11,269 nt of DNA from Thermoguttaceae bacterium (GTDB taxonomy: Bacteria > Planctomycetota > Planctomycetia > Pirellulales > Thermoguttaceae), in NCBI GenBank assembly GCA_017454585.1, contig JAFTCU010000079.1, positions 1 through 11,269 of the forward strand, written 5' to 3'. Both the position numbers and the translations under genes were made by a program. Under the pieces are notes generated by a model. The model worked only from the letters and a program-made list of their open reading frames with translations, ran no database searches and was not told the DNA's origin. Shown here in pieces: positions 1 through 6,566 of this stretch; position 1 is the first letter of the stretch, and every line of letters starts with the position of its first letter.

Positions 1-501
1 CGGAACAATAACACGCGGAAATTCCAGGCGCTCGGCCCGGACACGGGGTTCGACTCGATCGGCGACGGCGACTGCGCGCTGGCCATGTCACGTTACCTCG
101 ACGCGCTGGACCGTGAGGACAAACTCACGCGGACGATCCTCTACAATTTGAACCCGATCTACAATCACCTGGTCGGGACGATGCTCGGGAACTTCCAGGA
201 CGGCGTGACGCCCGGCAAGATCCAGTTCGGTTCCGGCTGGTGGTTCCTCGATCAGAAAGACGGGATGGAGACGCAGATGAATGTTCTATCCGCGCTGGGC
301 CTGCTTCGGCGTTTCGTCGGGATGCTAACGGACAGTCGGTCGTTCCTTTCGTACACGCGGCACGAATACTTCCGCCGGATCCTGTGCAACCTGCTCGGAA
401 ATGATGTGAAAAAGGGCATTCTGCCGAACGACGAGAAACTCCTCGGCGGGCTTGTCGCGGATGTAAGTTACTATAACGCGCTTAATTACTTCAAATTTTA
501 G
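1..501 (+). CDS. uxaC: Uronate (glucuronate) isomerase, C-terminal part
   Basis: The frame is open from base 1, so the gene starts upstream of the window; the last 166 residues are present, of about 470 usual for the family. UxaC converts D-glucuronate to D-fructuronate and D-galacturonate to D-tagaturonate, the first cytoplasmic step of uronic acid use. Recognition rests on runs typical of the UxaC C-terminus: NNNTRKF and [11 protein letters not shown] at the start, then [44 protein letters not shown] and a final YYNALNYF. The family belongs to the amidohydrolase-like TIM barrels. The internal ATG at 85 lies inside conserved sequence and is not the start. The frame ends cleanly at TAG (499-501), with no sign of decay. 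The gene is separated from cysK by a probable terminator and a new promoter, so it belongs to an upstream unit. Identity is very secure. Confidence 0.96.
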   Translation, partial: RNNNTRKFQALGPDTGFDSIGDGDCALAMSRYLDALDREDKLTRTILYNLNPIYNHLVGTMLGNFQDGVTPGKIQFGSGWWFLDQKDGMETQMNVLSALGLLRRFVGMLTDSRSFLSYTRHEYFRRILCNLLGNDVKKGILPNDEKLLGGLVADVSYYNALNYFKF

Positions 502-521
502 GAAGATTCCGGAAAATAATA

Positions 522-560
522 GGGCCGGCTCAGGAAACTTCGGCCCCCAAAAATTTTTTT
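522..560 (+). terminator. Probable intrinsic terminator of uxaC
   Basis: GGGCCG at 522-527 pairs perfectly with CGGCCC at 541-546 around a 13-nt loop. A short CCAAAAA stretch and seven T residues (554-560) follow. The T run begins 7 nt after the stem rather than directly, so termination may be imperfect. It lies 20 nt after the uxaC stop and just before the cysK promoter, where a terminator would be expected. Confidence 0.5.
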
Positions 561-580
561 AAAATTTTCTTCTCCCCCCC

Positions 581-608
581 TTGTCAAATTTTCTCAACGA
601 GCTATAAT
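581..608 (+). promoter_or_regulatory. Sigma-70-type promoter of the cysK-metY operon
   Basis: TTGTCA at 581-586 differs from the -35 consensus at one position, and TATAAT at 603-608 is a perfect -10. The spacer is 16 bp. Transcription would start near 614-616, giving a leader of about 50 nt before the cysK ATG. Directly upstream is a T-rich stretch followed by a C7 run at 574-580. No riboswitch would fit in such a short leader. Confidence 0.7.
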
Positions 609-611
609 AAA

Positions 612-654
612 TAAACACTACTAAAAAAGTAATCTTTAAACACTATCAAAAAAG
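612..654 (+). repeat. Two-copy 18-bp direct repeat in the cysK leader
   Basis: TAAACACTACTAAAAAAG at 612-629 recurs as TAAACACTATCAAAAAAG at 637-654. The copies match at 16 of 18 positions and start 25 bp apart. The first spans the predicted transcription start and the second runs into the Shine-Dalgarno sequence. The placement would suit an operator for a repressor acting on the sulfur operon, but a chance duplication in AT-rich DNA cannot be excluded. Confidence 0.55.
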
Positions 655-663
655 GAGGATATA

Positions 664-1584
664 ATGAGCAAGATTTACAATTCCATTCTCGAGAAAATCG
701 GGAAAACGCCTTTGGTCCGAATCAACTCACTGAATGAAGGTGACGCAGAAGTCCTTGTGAAAGTCGAATTCTTCAATCCGGGGAGTTCCGTGAAGGACCG
801 TATCGCTCTGGCGATGATCGAGGCGGCGGAAGCCGATGGAACATTGAAACCGGGCGCACTCATCATCGAACCCACGAGCGGAAACACGGGAATCGGGCTG
901 GCACTTGTTGCAGCGGTAAAAGGGTACCGTCTCATCCTTACGATGCCGGAAACGATGAGCGTTGAACGGCGCAAACTTGCGAAGGCATTCGGCGCGGAAA
1001 TCGTCCTGACGGAAGGCGCGAAGGGGATGAAGGGCGCAATCGAGAAAGCGCTCGAACTTCGTAACGCGAATCCGGGATCATGGATCCCGCAGCAGTTTGA
1101 AAACCCGGCCAACCCGGCGTACCACCAGGCAACTACCGGTCCGGAAATCTGGGAGGATACGGACGGGAAAGTCGATGCGCTGGTCGGAGGCGTTGGAACG
1201 GGCGGAACGTTGACCGGTACAGGGAAATTCCTGCGTGAGAAGAATCCGGACGTGAAAATTTTCGCGGTAGAACCCGACACAAGCCCGGTCCTTTCTGGTG
1301 GTCAGCCTGGGCCTCACAAGATTCAGGGAATTGGAGCGGGGTTTGTTCCGAAAGTCATGGATCTGTCCATCGTCACGGAAGTGATCCAGGTGAAAGGCGA
1401 AGACGCGGGGCGGACCGCTCGTGCGGCTGCGGCGAAAGAAGGGCTCCTCATCGGAATTTCCTCGGGGGCGTCCCTTTATGCGGCTCTTCAGCTCGCCAAA
1501 CGTCCGGAATTTGCCGGAAAACGCATCGTCGCTGTGTTGCCCGACACAGGGGAACGGTATTTGTCCACGTGGCTTTTTGAGTAA
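664..1584 (+). CDS. cysK: Cysteine synthase (O-acetylserine sulfhydrylase), PLP enzyme
   Basis: This cytoplasmic enzyme makes L-cysteine from O-acetyl-L-serine and sulfide, the last step of cysteine synthesis. The 306-residue product has the usual length of the family. Visible signatures are NPGSSVKDR with the PLP-binding lysine at K44, the substrate loop PTSGNTG (residues 70-76), the phosphate-binding glycine loop GVGTGGT (176-182), GISSGAS (264-270) and the C-terminal [10 protein letters not shown] (293-302). The start is secure: AGGAGG at 653-658 lies 5 nt before ATG 664. It is the first gene of a two-gene unit, with metY starting 42 nt after its stop and no terminator between. The direct repeat just upstream may control it. 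CysK and CysM are hard to separate by eye; the overall pattern favours the CysK type. No key residue is missing. Confidence 0.96.
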   Translation: MSKIYNSILEKIGKTPLVRINSLNEGDAEVLVKVEFFNPGSSVKDRIALAMIEAAEADGTLKPGALIIEPTSGNTGIGLALVAAVKGYRLILTMPETMSVERRKLAKAFGAEIVLTEGAKGMKGAIEKALELRNANPGSWIPQQFENPANPAYHQATTGPEIWEDTDGKVDALVGGVGTGGTLTGTGKFLREKNPDVKIFAVEPDTSPVLSGGQPGPHKIQGIGAGFVPKVMDLSIVTEVIQVKGEDAGRTARAAAAKEGLLIGISSGASLYAALQLAKRPEFAGKRIVAVLPDTGERYLSTWLFE

Positions 1585-1610
1585 TGAATTCAGTGGAATG
1601 ATTCACGGAA

Positions 1611-1629
1611 AGGGAGGGTGGATTTTATG
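1611..1629 (+). promoter_or_regulatory. Ribosome binding site that decides the metY start
   Basis: AGGGAGG at 1611-1617 lies 9 nt before ATG 1627. The in-frame GTG at 1618 touches this Shine-Dalgarno sequence with no spacing, so it is very unlikely to be used. The ATG also places the conserved FDTLAIHAG block at the usual distance from the N-terminus. Confidence 0.75.
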
Positions 1630-2892
1630 CCATACCATTTTGATACGCTTGCCATTCACGCGGGTCAAGTACCGGACCCGACAACTCAATCCTTCGCGGT
1701 GCCGATTTACAGAACGACCGCTTTCGCGTTCCGTGATTCCAAGCACGGTGCCGATCTTTTCGGGCTGAAGGAGCCCGGAAATATTTACGCCCGGCTTATG
1801 AACCCGACGAATGACGTGCTTGAACGGCGTCTGGCGGCTCTCGACGGAGGGAAGGCGGCACTGACTTTTGCCTCGGGTACTGCCGCAATCTATTTCACGA
1901 TTACAAATATCGCGGCGCTCGGCGACGAGATCGTTTCTGCGAATAATTTATACGGCGGGACGTTCACCCAGTTCGACGCGATCCTGCCCCAGCAGGGGAT
2001 CACAGTCCGCTTCACTCCGGTGAACGATTTTGAGGCAGTGGAGGCCGCCATCAACGATAAAACGCGGGCGATCTACGTCGAAATGGTCGGAAATCCGGGG
2101 CTGGAAGTCGCGGACGTGGAAGGTTACGCGGCCATCGCCCGACGCCATCATCTTCCGCTGATCGTGGACGCGACGTTCACGACCCCGGCGCTTTGTCGTC
2201 CGATCGAACACGGCGCAAACATCGTGATCCACTCGCTCTCGAAGTGGATCGACGGCCACGGGACCGGAATCGGCGGCATCGTGATCGATGCGGGGAATTT
2301 CGACTGGAGCGACCCAAAATTCAGCCTTTATAATGAGCCTGACCGCGGCTATCACGGTCTGCGTTTTGCGCATGATTTGGGTGATATGAATGCACTGGCG
2401 TTCATTTTACGGCTTCGGATCGTCGGCCTGCGAAATCAGGGCGCGACCCTTTCGCCGGATGCGGCCTGGACGTTCCTTCAGGGGGTCCAGTCTCTGCCGC
2501 TGCGGATGAAGAAGCACAGTGAAAACGCTCTGGCGATTGCGAAATTTCTGCAGAACCACCCGAAAGTGGCGTGGGTCCACTACCCGTCGCTGAGCCACCC
2601 GGAACTGGCGGCGAAATACCTGCCGGACGGAGCGGGAGGAATGGTCGTTTTCGGAGTTCAGGGAGGCGCACAGGCCGCTCGTGAACTGGTGGACCGCGTG
2701 AAGATCTTCACGATCCTCGCGAACGTTGGGGACTCCAAGAGCCTGATCATTCACCCCGCCAGCACCACGCACTCGCAGCTCAGCGAGGAAGATCAGCGTG
2801 CGGCCGGGCTTCCGCCGGAACTCATTCGGCTTTCGATCGGTCTGGAACATGTCGATGATTTGATCGAAGCGCTCAAAGAAGCCCTGGATTGA
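1627..2892 (+). CDS. metY: O-acetylhomoserine sulfhydrylase (homocysteine synthase), MetY type
   Basis: This is a PLP enzyme of the Cys/Met metabolism family (fold type I) that most likely joins sulfide to O-acetyl-L-homoserine to give L-homocysteine, the precursor of methionine. From ATG 1627 it has 421 residues, close to the 425-430 usual for MetY and longer than the roughly 390 of MetB or MetC. Signatures are FDTLAIHAG (residues 5-13), YARLMNPT with Y54, the PLP phosphate site SGTAA (83-87), the stacking tyrosine in LYGGT (Y109), D181 in VDATF, and the PLP lysine K206 in HSLSKWIDGHG. The tryptophan after the lysine replaces the more common tyrosine or phenylalanine. It follows cysK in the same unit and both use sulfide, so the operon assigns sulfide to the two sulfur amino acids. 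A gamma-synthase activity on another homoserine ester remains possible. Transcription ends at the hairpin at 2919-2954. Confidence 0.9.
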   Translation: MPYHFDTLAIHAGQVPDPTTQSFAVPIYRTTAFAFRDSKHGADLFGLKEPGNIYARLMNPTNDVLERRLAALDGGKAALTFASGTAAIYFTITNIAALGDEIVSANNLYGGTFTQFDAILPQQGITVRFTPVNDFEAVEAAINDKTRAIYVEMVGNPGLEVADVEGYAAIARRHHLPLIVDATFTTPALCRPIEHGANIVIHSLSKWIDGHGTGIGGIVIDAGNFDWSDPKFSLYNEPDRGYHGLRFAHDLGDMNALAFILRLRIVGLRNQGATLSPDAAWTFLQGVQSLPLRMKKHSENALAIAKFLQNHPKVAWVHYPSLSHPELAAKYLPDGAGGMVVFGVQGGAQAARELVDRVKIFTILANVGDSKSLIIHPASTTHSQLSEEDQRAAGLPPELIRLSIGLEHVDDLIEALKEALD

Positions 2893-2918
2893 TGGGATTC
2901 GCAGGTGTACGACAGTTT

Positions 2919-2954
2919 GGAGGACTGTTTTTCGGAATGGTCCTCCTTTTTTTT
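2919..2954 (+). terminator. Intrinsic terminator of cysK-metY
   Basis: GGAGGAC at 2919-2925 pairs perfectly with GTCCTCC at 2940-2946 around a 14-nt loop, followed directly by eight T residues (2947-2954). This is a textbook Rho-independent terminator, 27 nt after the metY stop. Confidence 0.85.
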
Positions 2955-3173
2955 ATCCTTATGACTCCCGCTTTTCCCTTCAAAAAAAATCAGAGGGTCG
3001 ATTCTCATTTTTTGCCCGTGAAATAATATCTGGCAGGCGGGTCACAATGTAATCCAAAATCAGAGTGATGAAATAAAGGCCGAATGTTTGGAATCTGCGC
3101 CAAACTGACAATTCCATAGATGAAAATTTGAAATTTCCTGAGGATTCGTTCTTCATTCTTCATTTTTTTTCCC

Positions 3174-3182
3174 GGGGGGGGG
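3174..3182 (+). repeat. G9 homopolymer tract upstream of the clpC promoter
   Basis: Nine consecutive G residues, preceded by T8 and CCC, end 23 bp before the first TATAAT. A tract this long is prone to slippage and lies at or just upstream of the -35 region. Whether its length varies between strains cannot be seen from one sequence. Confidence 0.85.
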
Positions 3183-3183
3183 A

Positions 3184-3225
3184 TTTTACTTTTTTAAAGG
3201 TTGGTTATAATGTGTATATTATAAT
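3184..3225 (+). promoter_or_regulatory. Probable clpC promoter with two TATAAT boxes in a dyad
   Basis: Perfect -10 hexamers occur at 3206-3211 and 3220-3225. For the first, TTTTAC at 3184-3189 is a weak -35 with a 16-bp spacer. No good -35 is seen for the second. TTATAAT (3205-3211) and ATTATAA (3218-3224) form a 7-bp inverted repeat with a 6-bp spacer, so the same bases could also be an operator. Transcripts would carry a leader of about 110-130 nt before clpC. Confidence 0.45.
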
Positions 3226-3326
3226 GCGGGAATAGATTTTTTCTGGACGGACATTTGGCCCGCTTTTCCCTTTTCATCAAGAATGAGCCAAATTCCGTTT
3301 GGATCAAATGGTCCCGCTTACTTCTC

Positions 3327-3344
3327 AAAGGAGAAATCATTATG
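3327..3344 (+). promoter_or_regulatory. Ribosome binding site that fixes the clpC start
   Basis: AAAGGAG at 3327-3333 lies 8 nt before ATG 3342. The protein from this ATG begins [11 protein letters not shown], the usual ClpC N-terminus, so the in-frame TTG at 3255 is not the start. Confidence 0.9.
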
Positions 3345-5840
3345 TATGAACGTTTTACCGACCGTGCGCGCAAAGTCCTGCAGCTGGCTAATCAGGAAGC
3401 TCAGCGTTTGAACCACGAATACATTGGTACGGAACACATCCTGCTTGGCCTCGTTAAAGAGGGAAGCGGTGTTGCGTCGAACGTCCTGAAAAATATGGAC
3501 GTTGATCTGACCAAAATTCGCCGCGAGGTAGAAAAGCTCGTCAATCAAGGGACCGATATGATCGCGATGGGGAAACTTCCCCAGACGCCACGTGCGAAAA
3601 GAGCAATCGAATATGCGATGGATGAAGCGCGTAATCTCGGTCATACGCATGTTGGGACGGAGCACTTGCTGCTCGGTCTTCTTCGCGAGGATGAAGGAAT
3701 CGCCGCACAGGCATTAATGAATCTTGGACTTCGTCTGGATTCTGTTCGTGAGGAAATTCTCGAGTTGATCGGAAACGGAAAAGGCAATTCGGAACTCAGC
3801 TCCAATGCCTCACAAAACGCCCAGCCCGTTGGTGGGTCTGAGCCTGAGGTTCTGAAACCGAATTCCAAATCGAAAACCCCCGCGCTTGACAGTTTTGGGC
3901 GTGACCTGACCGAGCTTTGCCGCCAGAAGAAGCTCGACCCGGTGATCGGCCGTGACAAAGAAATTGAACGCGCGATCCAGATTTTGGGCCGTCGCACGAA
4001 AAACAACCCGGTCCTTCTGGGCGAGGCAGGCGTTGGAAAAACTGCAATCGTGGAAGGGCTCGCGGAGTTCATCGTCTCGGGGAATGTCCCGGAACTTTTG
4101 CTCGAAAAACGCCTGGTCGTTCTTGACCTCGCAATGATGGTCGCGGGCACCAAATACCGCGGTCAGTTCGAGGAACGTATCAAGGCCGTGATGAACGAAG
4201 TTAAGCGTGCCGGAAACGTCATCCTTTTCATTGACGAGCTGCATACACTGGTAGGCGCTGGTGGCGCAGAAGGTGCGATCGATGCGGCAAACGTCCTGAA
4301 ACCGGCGCTTTCCCGCGGTGAAATCCAGTGTATTGGCGCAACGACGCTTGACGAGTATCGGAAATACATCGAAAAAGACAATGCTCTGGAACGACGTTTC
4401 CAGCAAATCATTGTTGAGCCGCCGAGCAAGGAAGTAACGGTCCAAATCCTCAAGGGTTTGCGTGACCGCTATGAGGAACACCATCACGTGACGTTCACGG
4501 ATGAAGCTCTCGTCGCTGCAGTGGAACTTTCTGACCGTTACATCACGGGCCGTTGCCATCCCGACAAAGCCATCGACGTGATTGACGAGGCCGGTTCGAG
4601 TGTTCACCTCAAGTCAATGACTCGTCCGCCAGATTTGAAAGAATTGGACGAGGAACTGGATCGTTTGAACCAGGTCAAGAATGGCGCAGTCGCGGAGCAG
4701 AATTTTGAGGCGGCCGCAAGTTTGCGTGACCAAATCGATAAACTGCTCAAAGAGAAAGAACGTCTAACAAGCGAGTGGCGTGAAAAAACCAGCCAGAATA
4801 AAGGCCTGGTCAACGAGGAAGTCATCGCGCAAGTTGTGGCGCGCATGACGGGTATCCCGGTGACACGTGTTTCGGCAGAAGACTCCCAGCGATTGATGGA
4901 CATGGAAGCGGAACTGCACAAACGGGTCGTCAGCCAGGACGAAGCCGTTCGCAAAATTTCCGAAGCCGTTCGCCGTAGTCGCGCGGGTCTGAAAGACCCG
5001 AAACGCCCTGTCGGCTGTTTCCTTTTCGCAGGCCCCACGGGAGTTGGAAAAACACTTCTCGCCAAGACTCTTGCAGAGTTTATGTTCGGCAATGAAGAAG
5101 CGTTGATTCAAATCGACATGAGTGAGTACATGGAGAAGATCAACGTCTCCCGCCTGATCGGAGCCGCTCCAGGCTACGTCGGCTATGAGGAAGGCGGACA
5201 GTTGACCGAAAAAGTCCGCCGCCGTCCTTATTCAGTGGTCCTGTTCGACGAAATTGAAAAGGCGCACCCGGACGTTTTCAATATGCTGCTACAGGTGATG
5301 GAAGAAGGCCGACTGACGGATAGTTTCGGGAGGAACGTCGATTTCCGTAACACGATCATCATCATGACGACCAACGCCGGAGCTTCCGCAATCAAAAATG
5401 AATCCACGTTTGGTTTCCAGACTGGAGATGACAGCGCCTCGTACGAACAGATGAAAACGCGGGTGAAGGAACAGATTGAGAAGTACTTCCGCCCGGAATT
5501 TCTCGGACGTCTCGACGAACTGATCGTGTTCCAGTACCTCACCAAGCCTGACTTCGAGCACATCGTTGATTTCGAGGTTGGCAAAATCTGCAAGCGCCTC
5601 AAGGAACGTGGTTTCGAAGTGACGCTTTCGGATGCTGCGCGGTCACTTCTGATCAAACGTGGCAGTGATGAAGACTTTGGCGCTCGTCCGCTTCGTCGCG
5701 CAATCGAAAGCAATGTGGAAAATCCGCTCGCTGAAGACATTCTGCGCGGCAAATTCAACGGCATGAACCGTATTTCCATCGAAACGGAAATGCGGGGCGA
5801 CAAAGAGGATTTCGTGTTTATCGGAAGCAAGGCGGAGTAA
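3342..5840 (+). CDS. clpC: ClpC, AAA+ unfoldase subunit of the Clp protease
   Basis: ClpC is a hexameric ATPase that unfolds proteins and feeds them to ClpP. The 832-residue product is full length. It holds a doubled Clp_N domain (about 1-145, with [11 protein letters not shown] and [10 protein letters not shown] repeats), a flexible Ser/Asn-rich linker (146-180), a first AAA+ module with Walker A GEAGVGKT (227-234) and Walker B FIDE (D298, E299), a UVR-type helix [12 protein letters not shown] starting at 454, and a second AAA+ module with Walker A GPTGVGKT (564-571) and Walker B FDE (D636, E637). FGF at 690-692 sits where ClpC carries its ClpP-docking tripeptide (often VGF or LGF). The middle region has only the short UVR insert and not the long ClpB coiled coil, which separates it from ClpB; the docking loop supports a proteolytic partner. 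No clpP or adaptor gene is in the window. The next gene starts 10 nt after the stop. All catalytic motifs are intact. Confidence 0.97.
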   Translation: MYERFTDRARKVLQLANQEAQRLNHEYIGTEHILLGLVKEGSGVASNVLKNMDVDLTKIRREVEKLVNQGTDMIAMGKLPQTPRAKRAIEYAMDEARNLGHTHVGTEHLLLGLLREDEGIAAQALMNLGLRLDSVREEILELIGNGKGNSELSSNASQNAQPVGGSEPEVLKPNSKSKTPALDSFGRDLTELCRQKKLDPVIGRDKEIERAIQILGRRTKNNPVLLGEAGVGKTAIVEGLAEFIVSGNVPELLLEKRLVVLDLAMMVAGTKYRGQFEERIKAVMNEVKRAGNVILFIDELHTLVGAGGAEGAIDAANVLKPALSRGEIQCIGATTLDEYRKYIEKDNALERRFQQIIVEPPSKEVTVQILKGLRDRYEEHHHVTFTDEALVAAVELSDRYITGRCHPDKAIDVIDEAGSSVHLKSMTRPPDLKELDEELDRLNQVKNGAVAEQNFEAAASLRDQIDKLLKEKERLTSEWREKTSQNKGLVNEEVIAQVVARMTGIPVTRVSAEDSQRLMDMEAELHKRVVSQDEAVRKISEAVRRSRAGLKDPKRPVGCFLFAGPTGVGKTLLAKTLAEFMFGNEEALIQIDMSEYMEKINVSRLIGAAPGYVGYEEGGQLTEKVRRRPYSVVLFDEIEKAHPDVFNMLLQVMEEGRLTDSFGRNVDFRNTIIIMTTNAGASAIKNESTFGFQTGDDSASYEQMKTRVKEQIEKYFRPEFLGRLDELIVFQYLTKPDFEHIVDFEVGKICKRLKERGFEVTLSDAARSLLIKRGSDEDFGARPLRRAIESNVENPLAEDILRGKFNGMNRISIETEMRGDKEDFVFIGSKAE

Positions 5841-5850
5841 TTCCTGAATT

Positions 5851-6510
5851 ATGAACTCCTTTCAGATTTACATCGCGTTTACCCCGCTGGCACTTTATTT
5901 TGTGCTGGTGGGGTTAATGAATATGACTGGCCGGCCATTTCTTGTGACCGGAATCCGAGACAAGATCGTACTCTTTTTGGCCCTTTTCGGACTCGTTGCG
6001 GTTGGGCCAATGCAGCTTTTCTTTCCGGTGAACGCTTCGTGGAGTTACGGACCATGGGTTTGGCTCCTCCTCATCGGGATTTATGTCTTTACATGTCTTT
6101 TATACTTACTTTTTCAGCGTCCATCGATCAATCTTTATAATGTGACGATGACGGAATTTCGTCCTTTTATATCGGATTTGGCGGTGGACTGTGACGAGAA
6201 TGCGCGTCTGGCCGGGGATACGGTTTGTATGCCCACGCTGGGGATTCAGTTTTATTTCGATGCCAATCCGGTACTTCGTACGATCTCACTCATTTCGGCG
6301 GGGCCGAACCAGGACTGGGGCGGTTGGGATCGATTTCGGATCTCACTCATGGAAGGACTGAAATCTCAAAGTCGGACATTCGCGCCAAAGTACGTGGTGG
6401 GAATCAGTTTTCTCTTCCTTGGTCTTGTGATGCTTGCCGCCCTACATGCACTTATTTGGGTTGATTCAGCCTCATTTTTGAAGGCGATTCCAGATTTTTT
6501 AAGAATTTGA
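5851..6510 (+). CDS. Membrane protein of unknown function, four predicted helices, coupled to clpC
   Basis: This 219-residue protein has hydrophobic segments at about 5-23, 38-58, 69-88 and 181-203. The first three form an N-terminal membrane unit and the fourth anchors the C-terminus. Between helices 3 and 4 lies a polar domain of about 90 residues (92-178) with YNVTMTEFRPF, the cluster DCDENARLAGDT, and GPNQDWGGWDRF. I do not recognise a named domain. I have an unverified impression that similar proteins exist in planctomycetes. The ATG lies only 10 nt after the clpC stop; the nearest Shine-Dalgarno-like GGCGGAG (5831-5837) is inside the end of clpC, 13 nt from the ATG, so translation is probably coupled to clpC. 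The link suggests co-expression with the protease but shows no mechanism. Codon use resembles that of the neighbours. Confidence 0.85.
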   Translation: MNSFQIYIAFTPLALYFVLVGLMNMTGRPFLVTGIRDKIVLFLALFGLVAVGPMQLFFPVNASWSYGPWVWLLLIGIYVFTCLLYLLFQRPSINLYNVTMTEFRPFISDLAVDCDENARLAGDTVCMPTLGIQFYFDANPVLRTISLISAGPNQDWGGWDRFRISLMEGLKSQSRTFAPKYVVGISFLFLGLVMLAALHALIWVDSASFLKAIPDFLRI

Positions 6511-6512
6511 GA

Positions 6513-6533
6513 TCGGTTTTCCTGTAAAATCGA
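6513..6533 (+). other. Small hairpin after the clpC operon
   Basis: TCGGTTTT at 6513-6520 pairs with AAAATCGA at 6526-6533 (one G-U pair) around a 5-nt loop. No T run follows, so it is not a standard terminator. It could slow transcription or protect a 3' end between the membrane-protein gene and the secreted-protein gene. It may also be chance. Confidence 0.3.
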
Positions 6534-6566
6534 CTCTCAGTACCCCCTTTATTCCCCAGGAAGATC

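Larger units (their letters stand above)
2955..3341. other. Intergenic region upstream of clpC
   Basis: No convincing gene is visible in these 387 bases. The stretch is AT-rich and contains a 10-bp direct repeat, AAAATCAGAG, at 2986-2995 and 3056-3065; two overlapping inverted repeats at 3086-3116; a T8 run at 3163-3170; a G9 run at 3174-3182; and two TATAAT boxes at 3206-3211 and 3220-3225. The clpC frame is open upstream to a TTG at 3255, but that extension lacks ClpC-like sequence and passes through the likely leader. I see no CtsR-type heptad repeat of the kind that controls clpC in Firmicutes. Confidence 0.6.

Noticed and set aside
1618..1626. GTG start three codons upstream for metY
   Set aside because: It directly abuts the AGGGAGG sequence, leaving no room for initiation; ATG 1627 has 9-nt spacing.
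1421..1768. A 115-codon plus-strand frame across the cysK-metY junction
   Set aside because: It overlaps the conserved ends of both genes in another frame and its product has no recognisable features.
2986..3065. The repeated AAAATCAGAG as a CRISPR-like or mobile element repeat
   Set aside because: There are only two 10-bp copies 70 bp apart in AT-rich DNA, with no further units, terminal repeats or transposase.
3255..3341. N-terminal extension of clpC from a TTG start
   Set aside because: A strong Shine-Dalgarno at 3327-3333 points to ATG 3342, and the canonical [11 protein letters not shown] begins there. The extension has no ClpC-like sequence.
3810..4607. A 265-codon minus-strand frame opposite clpC
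   Set aside because: clpC is intact and strongly conserved here; the antisense product has no family resemblance.
6507..6530. Promoter for the secreted-protein gene using TTGAGA and TAAAAT
   Set aside because: The spacer is only 12 bp, too short for a sigma-70 promoter; no better pair was found in the 56-nt gap.
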